From NCBI GenBank assembly GCA_003331875.1, contig QOQA01000013.1, forward strand, positions 1-40,426: 40,426 nt of DNA, given 5' to 3'. This document shows, one piece after another, positions 1 through 9,592 of this stretch (its first letter is position 1; each line of letters opens with the position of its first letter). Made by a program: the position numbers and the translations under genes. Under the pieces are notes generated by a model. It saw only the letters and a program-made list of their open reading frames with translations. It had not been told where the DNA came from and did not search any database. Source of the stretch: Cryomorphaceae bacterium (GTDB lineage: Bacteria; Bacteroidota; Bacteroidia; Flavobacteriales; Flavobacteriaceae).

Positions 1-76
1 TAAAATCAACTTATAATACTATAAAACCCTAATTATCAGATATTTGAGATATTAACAATAACAAAAAAAAATTAAT

Positions 77-98
77 TGTTTCAAATGAAACATTTTTT
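77..98 (+). terminator. Hairpin with T-run upstream of rlmB
   Basis: A perfect 6-bp inverted repeat (TGTTTC, loop AAAT, GAAACA) is followed directly by six T residues. This is the form of a short intrinsic terminator for a gene entering from the left edge. The stem is AT-rich and weak, so it could instead be an operator for rlmB, whose start lies about 45 bases downstream. The rest of 1-141 shows no open reading frame or clear promoter; only a one-mismatch -7 element (TAAGTTTA at 111-118) is visible. Confidence 0.35.
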
Positions 99-141
99 AT
101 CTGATTTTAGTAAGTTTAATACACAAAAACAATAATTCAAT

Positions 142-861
142 ATGATAGTTTACGGTCGCAGGTCAGTTATTGAAGCTATTAACAGTGATTTGGAAATTCA
201 AAAAGCATTTATTAAAAAAAATGCCGTTAATATGGAAAAAATAATTTTTAAACTAAAAAAAAAAAATATTCCACTCTCATTTGTACCCATAGAAAAATTA
301 AAAAAATTAACCAATAATAATCATCAGGGGATTGTATGTCAAATTTCAAAAATCAAAACCTCTAACCTTAATGACCTCGATAGCTCTTTACAGAATAAGG
401 ACTCTTCTAGGCTTGCTTTTTTAGACGGGATAACGGATACTAAAAATTTTGGATCAATAATTAGGAACGCTGAATGCTTTGGTATTGATGGTATTGTTAT
501 TTCCAAAACAGGAAGTGCTCAAATTAATGATGAAACAATCAAAAGCTCGAGTGGTGCAATTTTTAATATTCCAATTTACAAAGTTGATCACCTTATGGAT
601 GCTATCTATCTTGTGAAAGAACAAAATTTTGTTGTAATAGGAGCTGATGAAAAATCAAAAAAAAAGCTAAAAAGTGTAAAATTTAACAACAAAACAATAG
701 TAATTCTAGGATCAGAGGGCAAAGGAATTAGTTCACCAGTTTTAAAAAAATGTGATGAGACATTCAAAATACCCTTACAAGGAAATATTGAATCATTAAA
801 TGTTTCAGTAGCAGCTGGAATCATAATGTACGAGATTAGCAAAGCGAAATCTAAAGAATAG
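142..861 (+). CDS. rlmB: 23S rRNA (guanosine-2'-O-)-methyltransferase RlmB, TrmH/SpoU family
   Basis: A 239-residue SPOUT methyltransferase that uses S-adenosylmethionine to methylate ribose 2'-OH in RNA. The N-terminal substrate-binding domain (about 1-75) begins with the family opening VYGRRSVIEAI. The knotted catalytic domain carries motif 1 around residues 102-114 (NFGSIIRNAECFG, with the conserved Asn and Arg), motif 2 GSEGKGIS at 190-197, and motif 3 IPLQGNIESLNVSVAAG from 210. Length fits RlmB/TrmH-type enzymes of about 240 residues. The exact nucleotide modified is inferred from the family; another SpoU member such as TrmH cannot be excluded. The 3' end overlaps the convergent HAD gene by 11 bases. 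Confidence 0.9.
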   Translation: MIVYGRRSVIEAINSDLEIQKAFIKKNAVNMEKIIFKLKKKNIPLSFVPIEKLKKLTNNNHQGIVCQISKIKTSNLNDLDSSLQNKDSSRLAFLDGITDTKNFGSIIRNAECFGIDGIVISKTGSAQINDETIKSSSGAIFNIPIYKVDHLMDAIYLVKEQNFVVIGADEKSKKKLKSVKFNNKTIVILGSEGKGISSPVLKKCDETFKIPLQGNIESLNVSVAAGIIMYEISKAKSKE

Positions 862-1531
862 ATTTCAGTTCGACTAATTTATGAATAGTTTCACTTTTAT
901 TATGAATTTTCTCATTATGCGCAACAAAATGAATGGTTTTGATTTTTAATTTTTTTGCCCCCAAAACATCGGCCTCATAGTTATCACCTACCATCAGTGA
1001 TTCATTGGGGCTTGATCCAGAATCTGACAAAGCATGTTTAAAAATTTTTGGGTCTGGTTTTTTTACACCGACTGACTCAGAATCATAAATAGCTTCGAAG
1101 TAATGTATTATGTTGGAGTTTTTTAACTTTTTGTCTTGCACATCTCTGAATCCATTTGTAATAATAAAAAGTCTGTATTTGGGTTTTAAATATTCTAAAA
1201 CTTCAATAGCACCATCCATTAATTTATTGTTCTCAGGTAAAAATTCAATGTAATCATGTGATATTTTATCAATTGTTACATCATCTATTTCATAATCAAA
1301 AAGATTAAAAACTTCTTTTAGCCTGTTATATCTTAGAAATTCTTTTGAAATTTTTCCATTTCTATACAGTTTCCAATACTTAAAATTAATAGGTATATAT
1401 GCTTCAATAAATTTTTCAAAATTTAGTATAATATTATATTTTTTGAATATTTTTTCAAAAGACAACTCCGAATTTTTTTCAAAATCCCAAAGAGTGTGAT
1501 CCAAATCAAAAAAAATACTTTTAACCAACAT
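851..1531 (-). CDS. HAD-superfamily hydrolase, YjjG-like nucleotidase
   Basis: A 226-residue haloacid dehalogenase-type phosphatase. Motif I is FFDLDHTLWDF at the N-terminus, with two aspartates for phosphoaspartate formation and general acid/base. Motif II is near IITNG, and motif III/IV is KPDPKIF followed by MVGDNYEADVLGAK. The DLDHTLWDFE signature and the helical cap are typical of the YjjG/noncanonical pyrimidine nucleotidase group, so dephosphorylation of nucleoside monophosphates is the likely activity; the substrate is inferred. I chose the ATG at 1531 because it puts DLDHT near the N-terminus and gives an 11-base overlap with mpl. An in-frame ATG at 1552 would add seven residues. It is the last gene of the adk-obgE-mpl operon. 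Confidence 0.8.
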   Translation of the reverse strand: MLVKSIFFDLDHTLWDFEKNSELSFEKIFKKYNIILNFEKFIEAYIPINFKYWKLYRNGKISKEFLRYNRLKEVFNLFDYEIDDVTIDKISHDYIEFLPENNKLMDGAIEVLEYLKPKYRLFIITNGFRDVQDKKLKNSNIIHYFEAIYDSESVGVKKPDPKIFKHALSDSGSSPNESLMVGDNYEADVLGAKKLKIKTIHFVAHNEKIHNKSETIHKLVELKSIL

Positions 1532-2885
1532 ACTTGCAAAAATTTTTAGCAATTAAATCAATATCAAGTCCACCAAATTTTCCTGAACTCATTAATAATA
1601 AACATATCTTTTGTTTTTCAAAATTGATTAAATAATCATTCAATTCATCTTTATTGTAAATAAAAACTATTTTATCGTTTTTGAAGGATTTTTTTAAACT
1701 TTCTTCATCAAATCTTCTATTTTTTAACTTTGGGTTAAACTTATCAATAAAAATTACAGGATAATCACATGAGCTGAATCCTTCTTCATATTCATTTTGA
1801 AATTTTTCATCAAAACTGCTAAAAGTATACAATTCATAAACTGCCAATAAATCAACTTTAAAGTTTGACTTTACAGCATCAATGCTAGCCTTTAATTTAC
1901 TTGGTGAGTGAGCAAAATCTTTTATCACTGTCCTTATAGAATTAGTTTCAACTATTTCAAGACGATTACTTGCACCCTTGAAGGATCTTATTGAATTGTA
2001 AAACTGATCATCGGTCAAACCAATTAAGTTACATACCTGTTTAGCAGCTGATAAGTTTTCCATGTTATGTTTACCAAAAATTTTTAACGGTATTAATCCT
2101 TCATCAGTTTCAATGAAAAATCTACCGTCTCTAGTTAAAAAATTATGTTCAGTGTAAGGTATTTTTCTAATATAATTTTGGTTACCATCTAACAAGCTCA
2201 ATATATGCAAATCATTATTATTGTAAATTAAAACTCCACCGTTAACAATTTTATCAATAAAGATTTTAAACTGATTTTTATAAATATTAAATGTTGGAAA
2301 AACATTGACGTGATCCCACGAAATTCCTGATATCAACGCAATATTTGGCTGATAAACATGAAATTTTGGAATATCGTGAATTCTGGAGGAGAGATACTCG
2401 TCACCCTCTATTATAATGAATTCATTTTGTTGAGATAAAGAAACAGAGTTGGTTAGTCCCTCAATTTTTGCACCAAGTAAATAATCAGCGTATTTGCCAT
2501 TGTCTTTTAACACATGAAGAATCATTGAGCTTATAGTCGTCTTTCCGTGACTACCAGCAATTACAACTCTTGTTTTATTTTTTGAATATTCAAAAATAAA
2601 TTCAGGGAATGAATAAATTTTTATTTTTTTTTGTTTTGCTAATTTTAGTTCAGAGTTGTCAGATTTTGCATGCATACCAAGTATTATAAAATCCAAATCG
2701 TCTGTAATATTTGATTCAAACCAACCGAGCTTATTTGGATAAATATCATTATTAATCAAACTTGATTTTGATGGTTCATAAATTGCATCGTCGCTTCCTG
2801 TGACAATATAACCAAGTCTTTTTAACTCAATTGCAAGACTATGCATAACACTTCCGCCAACAGATATGAAATGAACTCTTTTCAA
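1521..2885 (-). CDS. mpl: UDP-N-acetylmuramate:L-Ala-gamma-D-Glu-meso-DAP ligase (Mpl)
   Basis: A 454-residue Mur ligase that reattaches recycled murein tripeptide to UDP-MurNAc in the cytoplasm, a peptidoglycan recycling step. The N-terminal UDP-binding domain opens HFISVGGSVMHSLAIELK and contains VTGSDD. The ATP-binding P-loop is GSHGKTTISSM near residue 112. The central domain has IIEGDEYLSS and ALISGISWDHVNVFPT, and the C-terminal domain holds FAHSPSKLKASI. GDEYL and the length (close to 457 in E. coli Mpl) separate it from MurC. The stop overlaps the downstream HAD start, and its ATG overlaps the end of the upstream TPR-like gene, so translation is probably coupled. Confidence 0.9.
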   Translation of the reverse strand: MKRVHFISVGGSVMHSLAIELKRLGYIVTGSDDAIYEPSKSSLINNDIYPNKLGWFESNITDDLDFIILGMHAKSDNSELKLAKQKKIKIYSFPEFIFEYSKNKTRVVIAGSHGKTTISSMILHVLKDNGKYADYLLGAKIEGLTNSVSLSQQNEFIIIEGDEYLSSRIHDIPKFHVYQPNIALISGISWDHVNVFPTFNIYKNQFKIFIDKIVNGGVLIYNNNDLHILSLLDGNQNYIRKIPYTEHNFLTRDGRFFIETDEGLIPLKIFGKHNMENLSAAKQVCNLIGLTDDQFYNSIRSFKGASNRLEIVETNSIRTVIKDFAHSPSKLKASIDAVKSNFKVDLLAVYELYTFSSFDEKFQNEYEEGFSSCDYPVIFIDKFNPKLKNRRFDEESLKKSFKNDKIVFIYNKDELNDYLINFEKQKICLLLMSSGKFGGLDIDLIAKNFCKYVG

Positions 2886-3367
2886 AACTTTATGTTCGGG
2901 AAATTTTCGTAAACATTTAGTGCCTTTTTTCCCTCATTTTCTGAAATTTTTGAAATATTTTCGATGATTTTTCTGGCTTTTTTCTTTCCTCCTCCAAGAA
3001 AACCTGGGACTTCCAAATAGACTTGCAACATAATCCAATTTAAGCTTAATGATGAATTGTCCAGTCCATATGTTTTTTCTAATTGATTTAACATTTCTGG
3101 CACATATGCTGCACCCCTTATTCTAGGCATTATTTCAATCTTTGCTGCTAATGTTGCAGCTAATTTATAATTGTAATTAAAATTATTAGGTTTTGAATTC
3201 ACCAGATCCCTATATAATTCTATTGGTTTTTCAAATTCACAAAGCTGCACCAATGAGTCAGCAATTTTTTCCATTTTTATTAATCTAGAATTTATCACAT
3301 CATCACTCTGCGACAGTGTTGATGAAGTAATTAAAATTAAAGCGATTGAGTATTTAATTTTTTCCAC
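2882..3367 (-). CDS. Secreted TPR-like protein of unknown function
   Basis: A 161-residue protein with an N-terminal signal peptide (basic start, hydrophobic residues 5-15, likely cleavage before Q-S at about 20). The mature part is helical and looks like degenerate tetratricopeptide repeats: [25 protein letters not shown] is followed by a segment around [18 protein letters not shown]. That phrase recalls the 'GGSKEKA' segment of TPR proteins common in Flavobacteriia. The function is unknown; a periplasmic scaffold role is only an inference. Its start lies 31 bases inside obgE and its stop overlaps the mpl start by 4 bases, so it is wedged tightly into the operon. The signal peptide supports the start chosen. 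Confidence 0.7.
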   Translation of the reverse strand: MEKIKYSIALILITSSTLSQSDDVINSRLIKMEKIADSLVQLCEFEKPIELYRDLVNSKPNNFNYNYKLAATLAAKIEIMPRIRGAAYVPEMLNQLEKTYGLDNSSLSLNWIMLQVYLEVPGFLGGGKKKARKIIENISKISENEGKKALNVYENFPNIKF

Positions 3368-4347
3368 ATTATATCTTTTAAAGTTTCAATTCCCATTGAT
3401 GTAACAGATGATATGAAATGAATATCAATGTTTAAAGATTTTAGTTTTTTACTAGATCTTAAATTACTAATATTAACTTTTTCAATCAAATCACATTTTG
3501 TTACAACTAGAAGTTTTTCCTTATCCAATAACTCGTTGTTGTAATTTTTTAATTCATCTATAAGAATATTAAATTTTTTATCAATATTTTTTGATTCGCA
3601 TGAAACTAGAAAAACTAATATTGAATTTCTTTCAATGTGTCTCAAAAAATGATGGCCCAAACCCTTGCCTTTGCTTGCACCTTTGATTATCCCAGGAATA
3701 TCAGAAATGACAAACGTATTGAAGTCTTTATACTTAACAATTCCTAAGTTGGGTTTTAGTGTTGTAAATTCATAATCTCCAATTTTTGGTTTTGCATCAG
3801 TCAAAACACTTAGCAAAGTAGATTTTCCTGAGTTTGGAAAACCAACAAAACCAACATCAGCTAAAACTTTTAACTCAATTGTTAATTTCTTTTCCTTACC
3901 CTCTAGACCAGGTTGAGAATACTTAGGAGTTTGATTAGTAGATGATTTAAAATTCCAATTACCTAATCCACCTTTGCCACCAGGTACAGCATTGAATTCT
4001 TCCCCATCCTCAATGGATTCAAATATGACTTTTCCTGTATCAGTATCCTTTATAACACTTCCCACTGGAATTTTAATAAATTCATCCTTACCATTAGCGC
4101 CAGAACTTCTTGATTTGCCTCCATCTCCACCATGTTCAGCTTTAAAATGTCTTTTAAATTTAAAATGGAATAATGTCCATAGATTTTTATTTGTCTTAAA
4201 AATGATATTACCACCACTGCCACCATCACCCCCATCTGGACCACCCTTAGCAACAAACTTTTCTCTTCTTAAGTGCGAGGATCCTGCTCCACCATTTCCT
4301 GACCTAACAATAACTTTAACATAATCTACAAAATTATCTTCTGTCAT
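3337..4347 (-). CDS. obgE: GTPase Obg (ribosome biogenesis)
   Basis: A 336-residue Obg/CgtA GTPase needed for late 50S assembly and the stringent response. Residues 1-160 form the glycine-rich Obg fold ([29 protein letters not shown]). The G domain has G1 GFPNSGKS at 169-176, the switch region [10 protein letters not shown]3 DIPG and G4 TKCD. It ends soon after the G domain and has no C-terminal OCT domain, as in many Bacteroidota. The start codon overlaps the adk stop as TAATG, so the two are translationally coupled. Confidence 0.95.
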   Translation of the reverse strand: MTEDNFVDYVKVIVRSGNGGAGSSHLRREKFVAKGGPDGGDGGSGGNIIFKTNKNLWTLFHFKFKRHFKAEHGGDGGKSRSSGANGKDEFIKIPVGSVIKDTDTGKVIFESIEDGEEFNAVPGGKGGLGNWNFKSSTNQTPKYSQPGLEGKEKKLTIELKVLADVGFVGFPNSGKSTLLSVLTDAKPKIGDYEFTTLKPNLGIVKYKDFNTFVISDIPGIIKGASKGKGLGHHFLRHIERNSILVFLVSCESKNIDKKFNILIDELKNYNNELLDKEKLLVVTKCDLIEKVNISNLRSSKKLKSLNIDIHFISSVTSMGIETLKDIMWKKLNTQSL

Positions 4348-4922
4348 TACTTAACACTTTCAACTAAATCTAGCAGTCTTAAACTAATTTCATGAATTTC
4401 ACCAACTCCACTAACTGAGTGAAACCTATTGATTTTGCTGTAATATTCAATTAAAGGCTCTGTTTTGTTTCTGTACTCGTTAAGTCTTGTTAAAATTTTT
4501 TCTCTGCTCTGGTCGTCAGATCTTCCAGATATTAATCCTCGTTTTAACAATCTATCAGTAAGTAAATCATCATCAACGTCTAAAGCAACTATCGCGCTTA
4601 ATTTCATTTTATATTTAAATAGAATCTTATTCATTTCATCTGCTTGATATAAGGTTCTTGGAAATCCATCAAAAATAAACCCCTTGCAAGGTAGGTTTTG
4701 CTTTATTTCATTTTCTAACATTAGTACTGTTACATCATCCGGGACCAATTCTCCATTTTGCGTGTAAGCTTCTGCCTTTAAACCTAGTTCTGTTTGATTT
4801 TTAATATTTTTTCTAAAAACATCACCTGTTGATATATGCACTAGATTGTATTTATCTTTCAAGAAATTTGCTTGAGTGCCCTTTCCACTGCCTGGTTTTC
4901 CAAACAAAACTATATTAAGCAT
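4347..4922 (-). CDS. adk: Adenylate kinase
   Basis: A 191-residue enzyme catalysing ATP + AMP = 2 ADP in the cytoplasm. The P-loop is [10 protein letters not shown] at residues 8-17. The AMP-binding region includes STGD, and FDGFPRT is the conserved Arg-containing NMP-binding motif. The LID is the short form ([14 protein letters not shown]) without zinc cysteines. Length matches the short adenylate kinases. It heads a tight minus-strand operon with obgE, the TPR-like gene, mpl and a HAD gene. A -7 element lies at 4936-4943. There is no sign of the HPRT-adk fusion seen in some relatives. Confidence 0.95.
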   Translation of the reverse strand: MLNIVLFGKPGSGKGTQANFLKDKYNLVHISTGDVFRKNIKNQTELGLKAEAYTQNGELVPDDVTVLMLENEIKQNLPCKGFIFDGFPRTLYQADEMNKILFKYKMKLSAIVALDVDDDLLTDRLLKRGLISGRSDDQSREKILTRLNEYRNKTEPLIEYYSKINRFHSVSGVGEIHEISLRLLDLVESVK

Positions 4923-4935
4923 GGTAATTTTTTTA

Positions 4936-4943
4936 CAAATATA
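4936..4943 (-). promoter_or_regulatory. Candidate -7 promoter element for the adk operon
   Basis: The minus strand reads TATATTTG, an exact match to the Bacteroidota -7 consensus TAnnTTTG, 14 bases before the adk ATG. I see no good TTTG -33 element at the usual spacing. The implied 5' leader would be under 10 bases, so the call is tentative. Confidence 0.35.
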
Positions 4944-4995
4944 CCTAAATACAAATGATGAATAAATTATTACCCATCTATAAATTAATGTATTT

Positions 4996-6156
4996 TTGGA
5001 TCTTAAACTTTACACTTTGGATAGAAAAATTGGTATTATTGGTGGCGGTCAATTAGGCAAGATGATATTAGATGAAACTAATAAAATGGGGCTTTCTCTG
5101 AGCATACTAGACCCCAGTAGTGAGTCACCATGCTGTAAACTATCAAGTAATTTTGTTAAAGGTGATTTCAATGATTATGATACTGTAACAAATTTTGGAG
5201 AAAAACATGATCTTATTTCATATGAAATTGAACACATAAATATTGATGCATTAGATGCGTTAGTAAAAAAGGGGATTGAAGTCCAACCCTCCCCAGAAAT
5301 CTTGAGAATAATACAAGATAAAAACTTACAAAAAACATTTTTTAAAAAAAATAATTTTCCAACATCAAATTTTACTTTTTTTAAATCTAAAAAAGAGTTT
5401 ATTAATTCATTTAAAAAAAAGAACTTGGATTTTCCGTGTGTTTGGAAAAAAACGAGATATGGTTATGATGGTTTTGGGGTAAAAGTTTTAAAATCTATGA
5501 ATGATTTATCAGAGTTAATTGATTCAGAAATGATTATAGAAGATTTTGTTCCATTCACAAAAGAATTATCTGTAATTGTTGCTATGAACAAAAACGGTGA
5601 TTTGAAAGCTTTTGAGACAGTTGAAATGGAATTCAATTCAAATTCTAATCAAGTTGAATTCGTAATTAGTCCAGCCAACATAAGCGAAAAAACTAATCTA
5701 AATGCAAAGAAAATGGCTTGTGATTTAGCAAAAAAATTGAATCTAGTTGGCTTATTAGCAGTTGAAATGTTTCTTACCAATGATGGAGAAATATTAATAA
5801 ATGAAATTGCACCAAGACCTCACAACAGTGGCCATTTTTCAATAGATGCATGCCCCACCTCTCAATTCAAACAACACATAAATTCCATTATGAATTTAAA
5901 CCTCGGCGAAACATCACATAAAGGTTGTGCGATAATGATAAATTTGGTTGGAGAAAAATCTAGCAATGGGAGAGTTAAATATGAAAATATTGATTTAATA
6001 AGAAACCAAAAAGGTGTTTTTATTCACCTCTATGGAAAAAAAATAACCCGTCCTAACAGGAAAATGGGGCATGTAACGGTAATTTGTGATAACTTTACCA
6101 CAGCTTATAAAAAAGCAAAAAAAATTAAAGACATAATAAAAGTTAAAAGTTACTAA
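4996..6156 (+). CDS. purK: 5-(carboxyamino)imidazole ribonucleotide synthase (PurK)
   Basis: A 386-residue ATP-grasp enzyme that makes N5-CAIR from AIR, bicarbonate and ATP in purine synthesis. The N-terminus has [12 protein letters not shown]. The ATP-grasp core has the Lys of [13 protein letters not shown], the acidic segment [15 protein letters not shown], and [19 protein letters not shown] with the conserved metal and phosphate ligands. No ATG is available in this frame: the reading begins at TTG 4996 (alternative TTG 5017). An ATG at 4988 is in another frame and would join this one if the T5 run at 4993-4997 were one base longer. One base separates its stop from purE, the next enzyme in the pathway. 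Confidence 0.92.
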   Translation: MDLKLYTLDRKIGIIGGGQLGKMILDETNKMGLSLSILDPSSESPCCKLSSNFVKGDFNDYDTVTNFGEKHDLISYEIEHINIDALDALVKKGIEVQPSPEILRIIQDKNLQKTFFKKNNFPTSNFTFFKSKKEFINSFKKKNLDFPCVWKKTRYGYDGFGVKVLKSMNDLSELIDSEMIIEDFVPFTKELSVIVAMNKNGDLKAFETVEMEFNSNSNQVEFVISPANISEKTNLNAKKMACDLAKKLNLVGLLAVEMFLTNDGEILINEIAPRPHNSGHFSIDACPTSQFKQHINSIMNLNLGETSHKGCAIMINLVGEKSSNGRVKYENIDLIRNQKGVFIHLYGKKITRPNRKMGHVTVICDNFTTAYKKAKKIKDIIKVKSY

Positions 6157-6157
6157 T

Positions 6158-6634
6158 ATGGCAACAATTGGTATTATCATGGGAAGTAAATCAGACTACC
6201 CAGTAATGAAGGAAGCAACAGAAATTCTCGACGATTTTGGAATTAGTTACGAGACTGAGATTGTATCAGCACACAGAACGCCTGAAAAGATGATGGATTA
6301 CAGCAAAAATGCTCACAAAAGAGATATTAAAGTCATTATTGCTGGTGCTGGTGGTGCTGCTCATCTACCTGGAATGGTTGCATCTAACTCTCCCTTGCCA
6401 GTGATTGGTGTGCCAATTAAATCTAGAAATTCAATTGATGGATGGGACTCTATACTTTCAATTTTACAAATGCCAGGTGGAGTTCCTGTTGCGACTGTAG
6501 CTTTAAATGGTGCAAAAAATGGGGCAATTTTAGCTGCTGAAATTCTAGGTGTGAGTGATTCTGAAATTCAAAAAAAAATTATTGAATATAAATTAGAACT
6601 TGAGAAAAAAGTTAATACTTCTAAACTTAAATAA
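6158..6634 (+). CDS. purE: 5-(carboxyamino)imidazole ribonucleotide mutase (PurE)
   Basis: A 158-residue class I PurE that converts N5-CAIR to CAIR. The N-terminal phosphate-binding motif is [10 protein letters not shown], followed by [10 protein letters not shown] with the conserved His-Arg, and [15 protein letters not shown] with the active-site glycine loop and His. Length is standard for class I enzymes, which form octamers. It begins one base after the purK stop, so the pair forms a two-gene operon for consecutive steps. Confidence 0.96.
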   Translation: MATIGIIMGSKSDYPVMKEATEILDDFGISYETEIVSAHRTPEKMMDYSKNAHKRDIKVIIAGAGGAAHLPGMVASNSPLPVIGVPIKSRNSIDGWDSILSILQMPGGVPVATVALNGAKNGAILAAEILGVSDSEIQKKIIEYKLELEKKVNTSKLK

Positions 6635-6641
6635 CATTGTC

Positions 6642-6664
6642 AATAAAGAGTTAAAAACTTTATT
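6642..6664 (+). terminator. Weak hairpin between purE and gcvP
   Basis: AATAAAG and CTTTATT form a perfect 7-bp inverted repeat around a 9-base loop, 8 bases after the purE stop. The stem is AT-rich and lacks a continuous T tail, so termination would be weak. A TTTTTTG at 6677-6683 and TAATTTTA at 6707-6714, 23 bases apart, could form a poor promoter for gcvP. Confidence 0.3.
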
Positions 6665-6725
6665 CAATATAAATAATTTTTTGTTTTAAATATTACATGA
6701 ATTGCATAATTTTAGTGCTTCAAAA

Positions 6726-9563
6726 ATGAATTTTTCTAACAGACATATTGGAGTAGATTCGAAAGCTGAAAAAATAATGCTTGAATACCTAGGTCTGAAT
6801 AATGTAGAAAGTCTAATCAAAGAAACCATCCCTCGAGAAATTAGATTGAAACAGAATATTTCACTTGAAGCGGAGATGTCGGAAGCTCAGTTTCTGGATC
6901 ACATTTATAAGTTATCTAAGGAAAACAGATACTTTAAAACCTATATTGGAAAAGGGTATCATGAAAATATACTTCCCCCAGTAATTCAACGTAATATTCT
7001 AGAAAATCCAGGGTGGTATACTGCCTACACGCCATACCAAGCAGAAGTTGCTCAAGGAAGGCTAGAGGCTTTACTTAACTATCAAACAGTAATATGCGAT
7101 TTAACTGGAATGGAATTATCCAATGCATCACTCCTAGATGAAGGAACCTCTGCAGCAGAAGCAATGACCATGCTCTTTTCAACCAGATCGCGCGATAAAG
7201 TAAATCGTAATTGTAATAAGTTTTTTGTCAGCGATGACATCTTTGGACAAACATATGATGTTTTAGTCACAAGAGCGGAACCCTTAGGAATTCAGATTGT
7301 AAGAGACAGCATCGATAAAACTGTTTTTGATGAGAATTTTTTTGGTTGCATTGCTCAATACACTGGAAAAAGTGGAAAAATTTATGATTTAAGTTTGATT
7401 TCAGATAAATTAAATAATCATGATATAAAATTAATTATTGCAGCGGACTTGCTTTCACTTTGTATTCTTGAAAAACCTTCAATTTTTAATTGTGATGTGG
7501 TAGTTGGTACATCGCAAAGGTTTGGAATTCCACTTGGATATGGAGGCCCTCATGCTGGATATTTTGCTACAAAAAAAGAATACAAAAGATCTATTCCAGG
7601 AAGGATAATAGGTGTTTCAAAAGACAGAAATGGAAATAGAGCGCTCAGAATGGCTCTTCAAACCAGAGAACAACATATCAAAAGAGAAAGAGCAACCTCA
7701 AATATATGTACGGCTCAAGTTTTATTAGCTGTGATGGCAGGCATGTATGCAGTTTACCACGGACCAGAGGGTTTAAAAAAGATTGCTAAAAAAATAAATA
7801 ACTTGACTAAAGTTCTTTACTCAAATCTAAATAAGTTAGGTATTAATATAATTAATAAGAGTTTTTTTGATACTATTCATTTTAATATGGATGCTGATAA
7901 AATCAGAACAGTTGCAGAAAAAAATAAATTAAACTTTAATTATATCAACAAAAATGAGATTTCAATTTCGATAAATGAATCATCAGAATTAAATGATATA
8001 AAACAAATAGTTGAAGTTATATCAAATACAATTGGTAAAGGCTTATCATTTGAACAAGAAACTATTTTTGAATCAATTCCTAATAATTTTTGTAGAAAAT
8101 CTGATTTTTTAAAAGATAAGGTGTTCAACAAGTACCGATCAGAAACTTCAATGATGAGGTACATAAAATCACTTGAAAGAAAAGATTTATCATTAAATCA
8201 CTCCATGATTGCTCTTGGCTCTTGTACAATGAAATTAAATGCTGCGGCCGAAATGTTACCGCTTAGTTGGAAAAATTGGAATAACATTCATCCCTTCGCT
8301 CCAGAAAATCAAACTAATGGATATAAACTGATGCTTAACAAACTTGAAAAACAACTAAATGAGATTACTGGTTTTTATGCTACTTCCTTACAACCAAACT
8401 CAGGTGCTCAGGGTGAATATGCAGGTTTAATGGTCATAAGATCGTACTTTAAAAGCATAAAACAGTCTAACAGAAACATTTGCTTAATACCCTCTTCCGC
8501 TCACGGTACAAACCCAGCCTCAGCAATAATGGCAGGAATGAAGGTAGTAGTGGTGGGAACTGACAAATATGGAAATATTAATGAAGATGAATTAAAACTT
8601 AAAGCTGAAGAACATAGTGAAAATTTAGCTGCACTAATGATTACTTATCCGTCCACGCATGGTGTTTTTGAATCTTCAATTAAAAGAATAACTGATACTA
8701 TACACAAAAATGGTGGTCAAGTATACATGGATGGGGCTAACATGAATGCACAAGTAGGGTTAACAAACCCAAATGAAATCGGAGCAGATGTTTGTCATTT
8801 AAATTTGCATAAAACATTTGCAATTCCTCACGGAGGAGGCGGTCCAGGAGTAGGGCCAATATGTGTAAGGGAACATTTGAGTAATTTTTTACCTCAAACA
8901 GATAGGTCAAACCACAAGAAATTTTCTGTAAAAGCCATTTCATCTGCACCATGGGGATCAGCCATGGCCTGTTTAATTTCTTATGGATACATATGTATGA
9001 TGGGTTCTAAAGGTCTCAAAAGAGCAACTGAAATTGCAATATTAAATGCCAATTACATAAAAAAGAGAATTGAAAAGGATTACAAAATTCTATACACAGG
9101 AGAATCCGGAAGGTCAGCTCATGAAATGATTATCGATTGTAGAGACTTCAAAGATGATTTTGGGATTGGTGTTATGGATATTGCAAAAAGACTAATAGAT
9201 TATGGATTTCACGCTCCTACTGTTTCATTTCCGGTCCCTGGAACAATGATGATTGAACCTACTGAAAGTGAAAATTTAGATGAAATCGATAGGTTTTGTG
9301 ATGCATTAATTTCAATCAAGGGTGAAATCATTACATGTTCAAAAGATGATGCACAAAATATTTTAACAAATTCACCACACACTTTAGAAACCTTAACTTG
9401 CGATAAATGGAATAATAATTATAGCAGAAAGGAAGCAGCTTATCCCCTATCATACGTAGAGGACAATAAATTTTGGCCAAGCGTAACAAGAATTGATGAT
9501 GCATTTGGTGATAGAAACTTGATTTGCACATGCAATCCAATAGAAGATTATATTGAATCTTAA
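6726..9563 (+). CDS. gcvP: Glycine dehydrogenase (decarboxylating), P protein, single chain
   Basis: The PLP-dependent P protein of the glycine cleavage system. It decarboxylates glycine and passes the aminomethyl group to lipoyl-GcvH. At 945 residues it is the fused (alpha plus beta) form. The N-terminus begins NFSNRHIGVDSKAEKIMLEYLG. The first half has YTPYQAEVAQGRLEALLNYQ and DEGTSAAEAM. The second half has SMIALGSCTMKLNAAAEM, SSAHGTNPASAIMAGM, and HLNLHKTFAIPHGGGGPG with the PLP-binding lysine. I prefer ATG 6726, because it places NRHIG near the N-terminus as usual; a TTG at 6702 would add eight residues. The T and H protein genes are not in the window. Confidence 0.95.
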   Translation: MNFSNRHIGVDSKAEKIMLEYLGLNNVESLIKETIPREIRLKQNISLEAEMSEAQFLDHIYKLSKENRYFKTYIGKGYHENILPPVIQRNILENPGWYTAYTPYQAEVAQGRLEALLNYQTVICDLTGMELSNASLLDEGTSAAEAMTMLFSTRSRDKVNRNCNKFFVSDDIFGQTYDVLVTRAEPLGIQIVRDSIDKTVFDENFFGCIAQYTGKSGKIYDLSLISDKLNNHDIKLIIAADLLSLCILEKPSIFNCDVVVGTSQRFGIPLGYGGPHAGYFATKKEYKRSIPGRIIGVSKDRNGNRALRMALQTREQHIKRERATSNICTAQVLLAVMAGMYAVYHGPEGLKKIAKKINNLTKVLYSNLNKLGINIINKSFFDTIHFNMDADKIRTVAEKNKLNFNYINKNEISISINESSELNDIKQIVEVISNTIGKGLSFEQETIFESIPNNFCRKSDFLKDKVFNKYRSETSMMRYIKSLERKDLSLNHSMIALGSCTMKLNAAAEMLPLSWKNWNNIHPFAPENQTNGYKLMLNKLEKQLNEITGFYATSLQPNSGAQGEYAGLMVIRSYFKSIKQSNRNICLIPSSAHGTNPASAIMAGMKVVVVGTDKYGNINEDELKLKAEEHSENLAALMITYPSTHGVFESSIKRITDTIHKNGGQVYMDGANMNAQVGLTNPNEIGADVCHLNLHKTFAIPHGGGGPGVGPICVREHLSNFLPQTDRSNHKKFSVKAISSAPWGSAMACLISYGYICMMGSKGLKRATEIAILNANYIKKRIEKDYKILYTGESGRSAHEMIIDCRDFKDDFGIGVMDIAKRLIDYGFHAPTVSFPVPGTMMIEPTESENLDEIDRFCDALISIKGEIITCSKDDAQNILTNSPHTLETLTCDKWNNNYSRKEAAYPLSYVEDNKFWPSVTRIDDAFGDRNLICTCNPIEDYIES

Positions 9564-9592
9564 TTTATTTAATACTTTTATAAAAACTATTT

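Noticed and set aside
1532-1552. Longer start for the HAD gene at 1552
   Set aside because: It adds seven residues before the conserved DLDHT strand and deepens the overlap with mpl to 32 bases; ATG 1531 fits the family better.
3974-4324. 116-residue + strand open frame, Pro-rich
   Set aside because: It lies entirely inside obgE on the opposite strand. Its prolines mirror the Obg glycine-rich motifs.
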